64,000 bases of DNA from Gammaproteobacteria bacterium (GTDB lineage Bacteria > Pseudomonadota > Gammaproteobacteria > Enterobacterales > Alteromonadaceae). A model generated the notes under the pieces. It was not told the origin of the DNA. It saw only the letters and a list, made by a program, of their open reading frames with translations, and made no database searches. Of the stretch, positions 10,936 to 20,829 are shown in pieces. Position 1 is the first letter of the stretch. Every line of letters begins with the position of its first letter. The stretch lies in NCBI GenBank assembly GCA_018222405.1, contig JAAFAI010000011.1, positions 95,641-159,640 of the forward strand, written 5' to 3'. A program made the position numbers and the translations under genes.

Positions 10936-11317
10936 TTAAGTCACGAGCAGTTTGGCAAATACAATACTGCCATGCTATGGATGTTTGCTATACATTGGGC
11001 CAAAAATTTGGTTGAGCTCTGTAGTATGTTACCGGGGGAATTCTGTATTCGGATTATGCGCACATTAGTTTTTAAGTTGATTCCTTGTCACAACAGCAGT
11101 CAGCTAACTGGGTAAATGCTGACTGCTAACTTCTTTAGTTTTCAACCATTAATTTCGCCGAATAATTGGGATAAAACATGGCGATCGCGTCTGTTCAGTA
11201 AAGAACCACTACAACAATAAGCTCAGCCAACTGAAATTACTTCAATTCAATCGAGACTGAGATAATTAGTTGATTGATGTCATGTCGGGCAATTCCGTTA
11301 TCTTCAATATCACCGTA

Positions 11318-11347
11318 TTGTTAATTTTTTGTTGATCTTGATATTAA
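11318..11347 (+). promoter_or_regulatory. Possible promoter of the SusC/SusD/GH32 operon
   Basis: TTGTTA (11318-11323) and TATTAA (11342-11347) are separated by 18 bp in very AT-rich DNA. A start near 11354 would place the palindromic operator at about +8 to +28, where a bound repressor would block transcription. Confidence 0.4.
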
Positions 11348-11361
11348 TATTAAGTTAAGGT

Positions 11362-11381
11362 AAAAAGACAACGTTGTTTAA
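11362..11381. promoter_or_regulatory. LacI-family operator, copy 1
   Basis: The 20-bp sequence AAAAAGACAACGTTGTTTAA with the perfect palindrome ACAACGTTGT (11368-11377) at its centre. The central CG step is typical of LacI-family operators. The same 20 bases occur at 21957-21976, in front of the second operon, next to the only LacI-type regulator in the window. Confidence 0.75.
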
Positions 11382-11417
11382 TTGAGTTTAACACCACTTC
11401 AACTTTCGGGACGCGAT

Positions 11418-14384
11418 ATGAGAGACCACAAATTGCACCCATTAGCAAACCAGTTGCGCGCGGCAATAAAACCCGCTCCTCTGGCTTTAATGCTAATGAC
11501 ACTGCCGTTACAGGCACAGGAAACAGAGTCAGACGCAGAACCGGTGGAAACGCCGAGTGAAGTAGAGGTCATTGAAATATCTTATGGTTACAGCGCAGTT
11601 GAGAAAACCGATCTGACCGGGGCAATCGCGACCGTTGACCTCGAGGATATTATTGATCTACCGGCAGGCAACATAATGCAAAATCTGCAGGGCCGGGTGC
11701 CGGGTTTACAAATAACCACCACAGGTAATCCAAGTTCGACTGCCACCGTGAGGATTCGTGGCCAGGGGTTAGGACCGTTAGGCAATAATGATCCGCTTTA
11801 TATCATTGACGGGATACCAACGAAGTCCGGATTACATGAAATTAACAGTAATGACATTGCCGATGTGCAGGTGTTACGCGATGCAGCAGCTGCAAGTATT
11901 TATGGTGCCCGTTCCGGCAATGGCGTAATTGTTGTGACTACGAAGCAAGGCTATGACGGTCTGGATTTTAATTTCCGTTATAACCAAAGTATCGAAGAGT
12001 ACGACTATGATTTGCAGCCACTCAATACGTTGGAACGTGGGGCTGTCGTGTGGCAGGCCGCTGTGAATGACGGCTCAAACCCAAATTCCGCTAGTCCGTT
12101 ATATACCTTTGACTGGAATCAGGATTTCGAGAGCCCACAATTATACTCAGTCATATTACCTACCTATACCGATCCTGAAGGGGTTCAGCGTCCGGCTGAC
12201 ACTAACTGGTTCGATGAAGTGACCAGAACATCAAAAGTGTCAGATATGAACTTTTCAGTTGCAGGGGGGAATGACGTATCAACATTTTATACTTCAATTG
12301 GATATTTTGAAGCCGAAGGTATCGTCGATGGTTCAAAGTTTGAGCGACTGTCTTTCAGAGCGAACTCAGAGCATGAAGTAGTAGAAGACAAGATTAAGGT
12401 CGGACAAACGTTTCTTATTACTGACCAAAAAGCCAACCTGATCAATGATCTTGCTGGTCAGATACTCGGGTTATCTATTGAGCAGCAATCAATCGTGCCC
12501 GTTTACAATGATGTGGGTGGCTGGGGTGGTCCGGTGCCGGGAATTACCGACAGAGATAATCCAGTACGGATTATTGAGCAAAACCGGGATAACGGTCACA
12601 CCTACAATAAAGTCATGGCAAATTTCTTCGTTGAATATACTCCAATCGAAAATCTCGTTCTAAGAGGTAATGTTGGAGTTGATTATAGCCAGTTTTACTT
12701 CCGTAATTTTACTCGTGCATATACCGCGGGCTCACTGAGCGGTGCTGACCGGCTGACGGTAGAGGATAATTGGAGCCAGAGTATTATTACCGGCGGTACG
12801 GCTACTTATAAACTGGTACTCAATGATCTGCACAAGTTGAACTTTCTAGTGGGTATTGAGCAGATTAACTATGAACGAGAACTGTCCCGAGGCATTGGCT
12901 CCGGTTTTGCTTCTGATGATCGTTCGTTCGCTTATTTGTCTCAGGCCACTTCCGACGTTCGCGTAGAAGGTGAAGGAGATACCTGGTCACTGGATTCTCA
13001 ATTTGCCCGGGCTGATTACAATTATGATAACCGCTATCTGGCTTCGTTTACCATTCGTCGTGATGGCTCTTCCAGATTTGGCGACGAAAATGAGTACGGT
13101 AACTTCCCGGCAGCATCAATAGGTTGGGTGGTGAGTAATGAGTCGTTTTTTGACGTTGACTTTATTAACACGCTTAAACTGAGAGGAAGCTGGGGTGAGA
13201 CTGGCAATCAGGAAATTCCCACTAACGCGACTGTCACTACTTACGTACCTCGCTATGCCACACAGTCCTTGTTCACCAATCAGCAGGATGAAGGTACGGC
13301 CTATGATATTACCGGTGCGAATGGCGGCACGTTACCTTCTGGCTTCGTCCGCGCGCAGACTGGTAACGCAGATCTCAAGTGGGAAACCTCTACGCAAATA
13401 AACCTGGGTGTCGATTTCGAACTATTTGATAGCACAGTGTATGGCAGTTTTGACTGGTTTGAAAAAGAAACGCGCGACATTCTCACTCTTACTCAACCCA
13501 TTGCTACGCTTGGCGAGGGGGCTCAAAAATGGGTGAATGGCGGCACAATTGAAAATGCCGGCGTGGAGCTCGTGTTGGGATATGAAAAGTGGATCGATAC
13601 CGGATTGCTCGAAGACGAATTACTGGTTGATATTAATTTCAATATCTCATCGGCCGAAAACACGGTAACGGCTCTGCCCGAAGATGTGGTGAATTCGTTT
13701 GGCGGTAATGGGCAGGACAAAACTATCCTGGGGCGCTCAATTAACTCAGTGTATGGCTATGTGGCAGATGGAATCTTCCGTAGTCAGGCGGAAGTTGATG
13801 CGCACGCCAGTCAGTCGGGCGCTGCACCAGGACGGATACGCTGGCAGGACCTGGATGGTAACGGTGTGATTGATGAAAACGACCAGGATTTCTTTGCCGA
13901 TACCGATCCGGATTTCATTTATGGCATGAACTTCACGTTCAAGTATAAAAACTGGGATTTCAATATGTTCTGGCAGGGAGTGAAAGGCGGTCAGATTCGC
14001 AATAACTGGCGTTTATTTACAGATTTCACTTCTTTGAATATTGGCTCTAATTATGGGGCGCGAACACTCGATGCGTGGACACCACAGAATGCTGATAGCG
14101 ATGTTCCGGCACTCACCCTCATTGATAATAATGGTGAGGGGCGTCAATCAAGCTTTTTCTGGGAGGAAGGGACGTATCTAAAATTACGCAACCTCAGCAT
14201 CGGCTATACGCCAACCCTGGATTTTGTTGACCGTATTGGTGTCACCGACGCAAGAGTTTACTTACAGGCACAGAATCTCCTGACCATCACGCCAGATGGC
14301 ACGTTGAGTGAAGATCCCGAAACCCCGAACGAAGTCTTTCCTGTCCCTCGCCGAATTACCCTTGGTCTGGAAGTTTCTTTTTAA
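11418..14384 (+). CDS. SusC/RagA-type TonB-dependent outer membrane receptor
   Basis: A 988-residue outer-membrane receptor of the SusC type, which forms the barrel of a SusCD pair importing oligosaccharides with TonB energy. Plug-domain signatures are LQGRVPGLQITTTGNPSSTATVRIRG, PLYIIDGIPT and ASIYGARSGNGVIVVTTKQG; the barrel follows and ends with an aromatic C-terminus (LEVSF). Signal peptide: hydrophobic stretch ending at LPLQAQ. The N-terminal carboxypeptidase-regulatory-like domain common in Bacteroidetes SusC proteins is missing. Frame opens at TTG 11382, directly beside the operator; the ATG at 11418 with GGGA upstream is a better start. First gene of a five-gene run ending with the CscB-like permease. 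Neighbours indicate fructan as substrate. Confidence 0.88.
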   Translation: MRDHKLHPLANQLRAAIKPAPLALMLMTLPLQAQETESDAEPVETPSEVEVIEISYGYSAVEKTDLTGAIATVDLEDIIDLPAGNIMQNLQGRVPGLQITTTGNPSSTATVRIRGQGLGPLGNNDPLYIIDGIPTKSGLHEINSNDIADVQVLRDAAAASIYGARSGNGVIVVTTKQGYDGLDFNFRYNQSIEEYDYDLQPLNTLERGAVVWQAAVNDGSNPNSASPLYTFDWNQDFESPQLYSVILPTYTDPEGVQRPADTNWFDEVTRTSKVSDMNFSVAGGNDVSTFYTSIGYFEAEGIVDGSKFERLSFRANSEHEVVEDKIKVGQTFLITDQKANLINDLAGQILGLSIEQQSIVPVYNDVGGWGGPVPGITDRDNPVRIIEQNRDNGHTYNKVMANFFVEYTPIENLVLRGNVGVDYSQFYFRNFTRAYTAGSLSGADRLTVEDNWSQSIITGGTATYKLVLNDLHKLNFLVGIEQINYERELSRGIGSGFASDDRSFAYLSQATSDVRVEGEGDTWSLDSQFARADYNYDNRYLASFTIRRDGSSRFGDENEYGNFPAASIGWVVSNESFFDVDFINTLKLRGSWGETGNQEIPTNATVTTYVPRYATQSLFTNQQDEGTAYDITGANGGTLPSGFVRAQTGNADLKWETSTQINLGVDFELFDSTVYGSFDWFEKETRDILTLTQPIATLGEGAQKWVNGGTIENAGVELVLGYEKWIDTGLLEDELLVDINFNISSAENTVTALPEDVVNSFGGNGQDKTILGRSINSVYGYVADGIFRSQAEVDAHASQSGAAPGRIRWQDLDGNGVIDENDQDFFADTDPDFIYGMNFTFKYKNWDFNMFWQGVKGGQIRNNWRLFTDFTSLNIGSNYGARTLDAWTPQNADSDVPALTLIDNNGEGRQSSFFWEEGTYLKLRNLSIGYTPTLDFVDRIGVTDARVYLQAQNLLTITPDGTLSEDPETPNEVFPVPRRITLGLEVSF

Positions 14385-14410
14385 GTGAACAGGATATTGG
14401 ATTAAGAATT

Positions 14411-16126
14411 ATGAATCGTATAAATAAACTTTTAACAAGCAGTCTTTTTGCGCTGTCGGTCGCATCGTGCGGTGGTAGTGGTGAATTAGACAGCGAACCT
14501 CAGGCTGTTTTAACTGAAGAGCAGGTGGCGACAACAGAAAATATTGATGCTCTGGTAATCGCAACCTATTCATACCTGGGTAATGATCACTATACCGCGC
14601 CTAATTTCCTTTGGCCTACGGGTAACTTGCGTGCCGGCGACGCGCATAAAGGTGGCAATGGCCCATCGGATATTTTTGCATACCATGCTCTGTCAATGTA
14701 TGAGCCTCTGGTTCCTGATATGGAGTCATTTCCGCCCGATCTGATAGACCTCAATAACAAGAAATGGACGCGTAACTATACCGGCATCTCGCGAGCCAAT
14801 GCCGCGTTACAGGTAATTGCCGACACGCCCACAGGAGATCTGGCTGATGCTGATGCAAAAGCGGCAGAATTACGCTTTCTCCGAGCTGTTTATTATTTTG
14901 ACCTGAAAATACATCATAAATATATCCCGTGGATAGATGAAACTATGACGCAGGAAGAAGTATTAGCGACTACTAATCGCGACCTGAGTGATCAGCAACT
15001 CTGGGACAAGATTGCTGCAGACTTCCGGTTTGCCATGAACAACTTGCCGGATGTTCAGCAGGATATCGGGCGAGCTTCAGCGCTTTCAGCCAAGGCTTAT
15101 TTAGCTAAAACACTACTCTATCAGGCCTACGAGCAAGATGAATTGCATAATGTGGTCAGTATTAATCAGCAGAAGTTAGAGGAAGTCGTTACCCTGGTAG
15201 ATGAAATTGAAGCCAGTGGCCAGTATGGGTTATACGATGACTATGCAGAAAATTTTTTGATTGAATTTGAAAATGGTCGGGAATCTGTATTTGCAATCCA
15301 GCGTTCTCTCAACGACGGTAGCCCAGATGGCAGAGGTGCATGGTCAAGTGCCCTTAATGCGCCGATGTCTGGTGGCTTTGGTTGTTGCGGATTTCATGTG
15401 CCGACTGAGAATTTTGTCAATGCTTTTAAGACAGATAATGCTGGTTTGCCTCGTTTTGGAACATTTAACGATAGTGTTTACGAAGTAGACAGAGACTATG
15501 TCGATCCGCGGCTCGATCACACGGTGGCTATGGAAGGGAAGCCTTTTAAATACGATCCGGAGCTTGTTCACGGCGGAGATAGCTGGGCAAGGGCACCAGG
15601 TATCTACGGTAACTACACAGGCATGAAGGATCTGGAGCATCCAGACTGTGATTGCCGTGGTGAAAATGGCCCATTCCCCATATTTTCGCTGAATACAGTA
15701 TTGATTCGATATGCAGATGTGTTGTTATGGAAGGCTGAAGCGCTTATTGAACTCGATCGTTGGGAAGAAGCTACCCCGATTATTAATCGGCTACGGGAGC
15801 GAGCGGCCGCCAGTACTGAAAGGCTCAACAACGTTAGTCTCTATCGCATCGGTACCTATAATACTTTCACTAGTAAAGAACAAGCGCAACAGGCGCTGCG
15901 CTGGGAGCGCCGTGTCGAACTTGGCCTGGAAGGACATCGCTTCTTTGATCTGGTTCGCTGGGGAGTGGCGAAGGAAACTATTGATGAATACCTGACGACA
16001 GAGCGCGGCAGAAAGCCTTACCTGGAAGATGCCGCGTTTACTAAAAATAAACATGAATATCTGCCAATCCCAAATCAGCAGATTAATTTAAGTGGCGGTA
16101 TTTATGTACAAAACCCGGGCTATTAG
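14411..16126 (+). CDS. SusD/RagB-family outer membrane lipoprotein
   Basis: A 571-residue lipoprotein with a lipobox ending at Cys20 (LSVASC-GG). It then has the SusD helical TPR-like fold: KAAELRFLRAVYYFDL, ALSAKAYLAKTLLYQAY, and near the end the conserved LRWERRVELGLEGHRFFDLVRWG and YLPIPNQQINLSGG. SusD proteins sit as a lid on the extracellular side of SusC and bind glycan. The gene begins 26 bp after SusC, the invariable order in Bacteroidetes. Such pairs are the hallmark of that phylum and are unusual in Gammaproteobacteria, so the pair was probably acquired by transfer. Confidence 0.88.
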   Translation: MNRINKLLTSSLFALSVASCGGSGELDSEPQAVLTEEQVATTENIDALVIATYSYLGNDHYTAPNFLWPTGNLRAGDAHKGGNGPSDIFAYHALSMYEPLVPDMESFPPDLIDLNNKKWTRNYTGISRANAALQVIADTPTGDLADADAKAAELRFLRAVYYFDLKIHHKYIPWIDETMTQEEVLATTNRDLSDQQLWDKIAADFRFAMNNLPDVQQDIGRASALSAKAYLAKTLLYQAYEQDELHNVVSINQQKLEEVVTLVDEIEASGQYGLYDDYAENFLIEFENGRESVFAIQRSLNDGSPDGRGAWSSALNAPMSGGFGCCGFHVPTENFVNAFKTDNAGLPRFGTFNDSVYEVDRDYVDPRLDHTVAMEGKPFKYDPELVHGGDSWARAPGIYGNYTGMKDLEHPDCDCRGENGPFPIFSLNTVLIRYADVLLWKAEALIELDRWEEATPIINRLRERAAASTERLNNVSLYRIGTYNTFTSKEQAQQALRWERRVELGLEGHRFFDLVRWGVAKETIDEYLTTERGRKPYLEDAAFTKNKHEYLPIPNQQINLSGGIYVQNPGY

Positions 16127-16167
16127 GCCCGGTGTTTATCCAATGTTTATAAGGTACGAACTACAAC

Positions 16168-17478
16168 ATGAATAGAATAGTTTATTGGTCTTTCACCGTT
16201 GCCATTGCCGGATTTCTGTTTGGCTTTGATACAGCGGTGATATCCGGAGCCGATCAGTCGATACAGTCTTTATGGCAAACGACACCACTTTTTCACGGCT
16301 TATTTGTGATGTCTTCGGCGCTGTGGGGAACGGTTATTGGCGCCTTACTGGGCAACTGGCCTTGTGACCGTTTAGGGCGGAAAAAAACGTTGGTACTTAT
16401 AGGCGTACTTTATCTGCTTTCTGCCATCGGGTCAGCCCTGGCGGCAGACCCTTATACGTTTGCCATTCTTAGGTTTATAGGCGGTCTTGGTGTCGGAGTG
16501 TCTTCGATTGCGGTTCCAGCCTATATCTCGGAAATTGCGCCTGCGAAAATCAGAGGCCGATTGGTAGCCACCTACCAGTTTCAGATTGTATTCGGGATAT
16601 TGGTCGCTTTTCTATCCAACTATCTGTTATCCGGCATTATTACCGAGGATTGGCGGGTCATGCTGGGGGTGGAAGCATTACCCGCCCTTGTTTACTTCCT
16701 GATGGTATTAAAGGCACCGGAGAGCCCCCGGTGGCTGTTACTTCACAAAGACGACGAGAAAGAAGCGCGACGCGTTTTTCAGATGTTGCAAAGTGATGAT
16801 ATAGAGCAAACGATTCGCGCGGTAAAAAATGATAAAACACAGCACAAAAGTGAGTCGTTGTTCAAAGCGGAATACCACTTGCCTGCTCTTCTGGCGTTCA
16901 TGATCGCCGCGTTTAACCAATTATCGGGTATTAATTTTATTATCTATTACGCGCCACGGGTTTTCGATATGGCCGGAATGGATGGCAGTGCGGCGCTGTT
17001 GTCTACTGCCGGTGTGGGCCTGGTTAATTTGGTATTCACTATGGTAGGACTAAGTTTGATCGACCGCATTGGCCGCAAGTCATTAATGTATGTGGGCTCG
17101 ATAGGTTATATCGTTTCTTTAGCTACCGTGACATGGGCTTTTAGTTACCAGATTGGTGGTGCGTTTGTGGTGGGGGCAGTTTTTGTATTTATTGCTGCAC
17201 ATGCAGTAGGACAGGGGGCTGTTATCTGGGTATTCATCGCTGAGATATTTCCTAACGCGGTGCGCTCTAAGGGGCAATCTCTGGGCAGTGGCACACATTG
17301 GGTCTTTGCGGCTCTGATTACGTTGTTAATGCCACAAGTGCTGTCAAGCTTCTCGGCCGCCCAAGTGTTTGGTTTTTTCACCTTCGCTATGTTTTTACAA
17401 CTGCTTTTCGTTCGCTTCATGATGCCAGAAACGAAAGGAAAGACACTTGAAGATGTTTCCTCAGCGTTATCAAATTAG
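16168..17478 (+). CDS. MFS sugar porter (SP family), probable fructose/H+ symporter
   Basis: A 436-residue inner-membrane transporter with 12 predicted helices and SP-family motifs: DRLGRKKTL after TM2, RFIGGLGVGVSS, PESPRWLLLH before the central loop, QLSGINFIIYYAP in TM7, DRIGRKS in the second half, and PETKGKTLED at the C-terminus. Lies between the SusD and GH32 genes (41 and 13 bp gaps), so fructose or a small fructoside released by GH32 is the probable substrate. Substrate specificity cannot be read from the sequence. Confidence 0.85.
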   Translation: MNRIVYWSFTVAIAGFLFGFDTAVISGADQSIQSLWQTTPLFHGLFVMSSALWGTVIGALLGNWPCDRLGRKKTLVLIGVLYLLSAIGSALAADPYTFAILRFIGGLGVGVSSIAVPAYISEIAPAKIRGRLVATYQFQIVFGILVAFLSNYLLSGIITEDWRVMLGVEALPALVYFLMVLKAPESPRWLLLHKDDEKEARRVFQMLQSDDIEQTIRAVKNDKTQHKSESLFKAEYHLPALLAFMIAAFNQLSGINFIIYYAPRVFDMAGMDGSAALLSTAGVGLVNLVFTMVGLSLIDRIGRKSLMYVGSIGYIVSLATVTWAFSYQIGGAFVVGAVFVFIAAHAVGQGAVIWVFIAEIFPNAVRSKGQSLGSGTHWVFAALITLLMPQVLSSFSAAQVFGFFTFAMFLQLLFVRFMMPETKGKTLEDVSSALSN

Positions 17479-17491
17479 AGTCACGTTTGTT

Positions 17492-19567
17492 ATGAAATCA
17501 ATTTTAAGTCTTATTATTAGTTCAACTCTGGTTGGATGTTCTATGAATTATACCACGCCAAAAGTCGAGAACCCGATAGCGCATGTCGAGGCAGACCGCA
17601 ACGAAATTCATCGCCCTCAGGTGCATTTCTCTCCCAGTCAAAAATGGATGAACGATCCCAATGGCATGTTCTATCTCAATGGGGAATATCACTTGTTTTT
17701 TCAGCACAATCCTGACGATTCAATTTGGGGACCAATGCATTGGGGACATGCAGTGAGTAAAGACCTGATGCATTGGGAAGAGCTTCCTATAGCACTTTAT
17801 CCGGATGAACAAGGTACGATTTTCTCTGGCAGCGCCGTGGTCGACTGGAATAACTCCAGTGGTCTGGGCAGCAAAGAAAACCCTCCAATCGTGGCACTTT
17901 ATACTTACCACAATGCGGCGATGGAAAAACAAGGGCGAATTGATTACCAGACCCAGGCTCTCGCGTATAGTCTCGATAATGGACGAACATGGAAGAAGTA
18001 TGCGGGCAATCCGGTTATCGAAAACCCCGGTATCAAGGATTTTCGTGATCCCAAAGTCATGTGGCATGAGACTACCCAGGAGTGGGTCATGGTGCTGGCA
18101 CAAAAAGACCACATTGGATTTTACAGCTCCAGCAACCTGAAAGACTGGTCTTTACAAAGTACCTTTGGTGAGGAAATAGGGAGTCACGGTGGGGTATGGG
18201 AATGTCCTGAGTTGTTACGAATGCCAGTTGAAGGCAGCGATGAATATCGTTATGTGCTACTGGTAAGTATCTCCCCGGGAGGCCCAAACGGCGGCTCAGC
18301 AACCCAGTACTTTGTTGGAGACTTTGACGGTAAGCACTTTGTGCTTGACCCGGACTGGCAACGAGAGCTGACGCCAACGGCGGCAATGTTCCCCGCTGGT
18401 ACTGTGTTTGAAAATTTCGAAAACGGCGCTGGCAAATGGCAAGCACGAGGCAACGCATTCAGGGCCGCGCCTACAGCGGGTGGACACTCAAATCAGCCCC
18501 CACCCTCCGGATATACCGGTGAATACCTTGCCAACAGCTTCGCTGACGAAGACCGGGCGACAGGCTCACTTACTTCTGAAGTATTCACCATCACCGAACC
18601 CTTCATTAACTTCAGAGTTGGGGGCGGTCATCATCCAGACCGGGTGGGTCTGCAACTGATAATTGATGGCAAGGTAGTAAAATCTGCCACAGGCCTTAAT
18701 AGGGAAACGCTGCATCACGCCAGTTGGGATGTGAGTAACTGGTTAGGGAGTTCCGCTTATCTGAGAATTATTGATAAGGAGTCTGCAAGTTGGGGGCATA
18801 CTTATATTGATGACATTGTTTTTGCCGGGCAACCCGCTACCAATCGAGTGGAACCCGCGGTCTGGCTTGATCACGGCACTGATAACTATGCCGGTGTTAC
18901 CTTTTTTAAACAGCCGGGTAGCAAAGAAAAGCGTCATGTTTTTATGGGTTGGATGAGTAACTGGTTGTATGCCAATGAGGTACCTACAGAAAAATGGCGT
19001 AGTGCCATGACGTTGCCCAGATCACTGCATCTTGTACGCACTAACAACGGCTTGCGGGTGCAAAGTCAGTTAGTGAGTGAGGTGGATTCTCTTGTAGAGG
19101 TCACTAGGGCGTCTGATCGTCTGTCACCAGGTGAAACTATCAGCCTGTCATCTATAGATAACAGTGGCAGAATGTCAGCTCTTCGCTATTCTTTTGCGGT
19201 ACGGGGGGAATCAACTTCGCCAGTATCTGTACGGTTGGAAAACTCGCAAAATGAATATGTTGAGATTAACATTGATCCAAAGCAGGCGATTGTCAGTCTG
19301 GACCGCAGTGACTCGGGACAAACAGCATTTGATGAACAGTTTGGCGATATTCAGCAGGGTGAGCTAACCACTGTGAACGATGTCTTTAACGTCACGGTGG
19401 TTGTCGACCGTTCGTCATTGGAACTGTTCATTGATGATGGCACTACGGTGATGACATCACTGGTGTTTCCTGAGTCGGTTTACGATACGATGCGGGTAGG
19501 GCAGCACTCCCAGCCATTGTATCAGGTTTCACTTGAGCGGTTAGGTTCAGTATGGTCATCTGATTAA
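17492..19567 (+). CDS. GH32 fructan hydrolase lipoprotein (levanase/inulinase type) with inserted module
   Basis: A 691-residue lipoprotein (lipobox LVGC, Cys16), so anchored in a membrane, probably facing the periplasm or the cell surface. GH32 five-blade propeller: WMNDPNG (nucleophile Asp55), FRDP (Asp186), WECP (acid/base Glu237), and a C-terminal beta-sandwich with SSLELFIDDG. GH32 enzymes cut beta-fructosidic bonds in levan, inulin or sucrose. Residues about 305-448 are not GH32: a beta-rich module beginning FENFENGAGKWQ and containing PFINFRVGGG and SWDVSNWLG is inserted before the last propeller blade (WLDHGTDNYAGVTF). The same module occurs three times in the giant protein downstream. 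The frame opens upstream at 17447, but ATG 17492 fits the lipoprotein signal. Confidence 0.92.
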   Translation: MKSILSLIISSTLVGCSMNYTTPKVENPIAHVEADRNEIHRPQVHFSPSQKWMNDPNGMFYLNGEYHLFFQHNPDDSIWGPMHWGHAVSKDLMHWEELPIALYPDEQGTIFSGSAVVDWNNSSGLGSKENPPIVALYTYHNAAMEKQGRIDYQTQALAYSLDNGRTWKKYAGNPVIENPGIKDFRDPKVMWHETTQEWVMVLAQKDHIGFYSSSNLKDWSLQSTFGEEIGSHGGVWECPELLRMPVEGSDEYRYVLLVSISPGGPNGGSATQYFVGDFDGKHFVLDPDWQRELTPTAAMFPAGTVFENFENGAGKWQARGNAFRAAPTAGGHSNQPPPSGYTGEYLANSFADEDRATGSLTSEVFTITEPFINFRVGGGHHPDRVGLQLIIDGKVVKSATGLNRETLHHASWDVSNWLGSSAYLRIIDKESASWGHTYIDDIVFAGQPATNRVEPAVWLDHGTDNYAGVTFFKQPGSKEKRHVFMGWMSNWLYANEVPTEKWRSAMTLPRSLHLVRTNNGLRVQSQLVSEVDSLVEVTRASDRLSPGETISLSSIDNSGRMSALRYSFAVRGESTSPVSVRLENSQNEYVEINIDPKQAIVSLDRSDSGQTAFDEQFGDIQQGELTTVNDVFNVTVVVDRSSLELFIDDGTTVMTSLVFPESVYDTMRVGQHSQPLYQVSLERLGSVWSSD

Positions 19568-19593
19568 GCTAAATAAACGCCTGAGATAATATT

Positions 19594-20829
19594 ATGAAGT
19601 GGCAGTTAAACTCGGCATACTGGTCATCTGCAATAACCTTTTTTGCTTTTTTCCTGACGTGGTCATTCTGTTACTCCCTGTTTCCCCTGTGGTTAAACCA
19701 AACTCTGGGTCTTACCGGGAAAGAGACAGGATTGGTCTTTGCCACCAACGCTTTGGCTGCCCTTATAATAATGCCCGCTTATGGCGTGCTGCAGGATCGT
19801 CTCGGGACCGGCAAACAATTGCTATTTGTACTGGGTGTGCTGATGGCAGCAGTAGGGCCTTTCTTTATATATGTATACCAACCGTTGTTGGAATCGTATT
19901 TTCTGGTGGGGGCCTTGGTGGGAGCGGTTTACAGCGCTTCAACTTTTGGCGCTGCAGTAGGGACTCTCGAGGCCTTTATTGAGCGGCTGGGCCGGCATCA
20001 CGAAGTTGAATTCGGCAAAGTCAGGCTATGGGGATCGTTGGGGTGGGCGACCGCGACATTTGTTGCTGGTGGTTTATTTAACCTCAATCCGGATCTCAAT
20101 TTTATGCTGGCAAGTCTTACCGGTATAGCTTTTATATTGTGCTTATTCTGGTTACCTGATTCAACGGTGAGGAGTGCATCTGCAACTTACAACAAAGTGC
20201 GTTTATCAGAAGTTTTTGCTCTGTTTTTACAGGCTAAACTTTGGCGTTTAAGCGCTTATGTTATGGGCGTATCTTGCCTCTATCAGATTTACGACCAGCA
20301 GTTCCCAATTTATTTCTCTTCTTTGTTTCCCACAGTCGCAGATGGGAACCGGTTTTACGGTTACCTCAACTCTTTACAGGTTTTCATTGAGGCTGCAATG
20401 ATGTTTATTGCGCCTTACATTGTTAATCGAATTGGTGCCAAACAAGGCCTGCTGTTAAGTGGAGCCATCATGGCCCTCAGAATGCTAGCCTCTGGGGTAG
20501 TTGACGATCCGGTATCAATATCAATGGTCAAACTGCTGCATGCACTGGAATTACCCTTATTGTTAGTCGCAATATTCAAGTATATCGTGGTGAATTTTGA
20601 TAGCCGGCTTTCAGCAACCATTTACCTTATTGGTTTTCATGTTTTTACCCAAATGGTAACAACGCTCTTGTCACCTCTGGTGGGCGAATTATATGATGAG
20701 CTAGGTTTTGCTAATGCTTATTTGGTATTGGGTGGCGTTGTCACTATTAACCTGCTACTTTCAGCATGGTGGCTCGAAGGTCGTACAGGAAGACACTCTG
20801 CCGAAATGGCTAAAATGACTGGCGGTTGA
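19594..20829 (+). CDS. LacY/CscB-type oligosaccharide:H+ symporter
   Basis: A 411-residue 12-TM permease close to sucrose permease CscB and LacY. Residues known to be essential in LacY are present: the Glu of AFIERLGR (LacY Glu126), the Arg of KVRLWGSLGWA (Arg144), and His and Glu of LLHALELPLLL (His322, Glu325). The following FKYIVVNFDSRLSATIYLIG also matches that family. Predicted to bring sucrose or short fructo-oligosaccharides into the cytoplasm. It is the last gene of the SusC operon; its end overlaps the end of the convergent lacI-type gene by 20 bp. Confidence 0.88.
   Translation: MKWQLNSAYWSSAITFFAFFLTWSFCYSLFPLWLNQTLGLTGKETGLVFATNALAALIIMPAYGVLQDRLGTGKQLLFVLGVLMAAVGPFFIYVYQPLLESYFLVGALVGAVYSASTFGAAVGTLEAFIERLGRHHEVEFGKVRLWGSLGWATATFVAGGLFNLNPDLNFMLASLTGIAFILCLFWLPDSTVRSASATYNKVRLSEVFALFLQAKLWRLSAYVMGVSCLYQIYDQQFPIYFSSLFPTVADGNRFYGYLNSLQVFIEAAMMFIAPYIVNRIGAKQGLLLSGAIMALRMLASGVVDDPVSISMVKLLHALELPLLLVAIFKYIVVNFDSRLSATIYLIGFHVFTQMVTTLLSPLVGELYDELGFANAYLVLGGVVTINLLLSAWWLEGRTGRHSAEMAKMTGG

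Larger units (their letters stand above)
10936..11417. other. 482-bp non-coding stretch between parE and the SusC gene
   Basis: No gene is visible. It contains a perfect 10-bp stem AGCAGTCAGC/GCTGACTGCT (11095-11104 with 11118-11127) about 160 bp after parE, possibly its terminator, then an AT-rich stretch with the promoter and operator of the SusC operon. Confidence 0.6.

Noticed and set aside
17447..17491. Upstream start of GH32 overlapping the MFS gene
   Set aside because: It would put 15 polar residues before the lipoprotein signal and destroy it.
18087..18458. 123-codon antisense ORF in the GH32 gene
   Set aside because: Overlaps conserved GH32 catalytic sequence; no support of its own.
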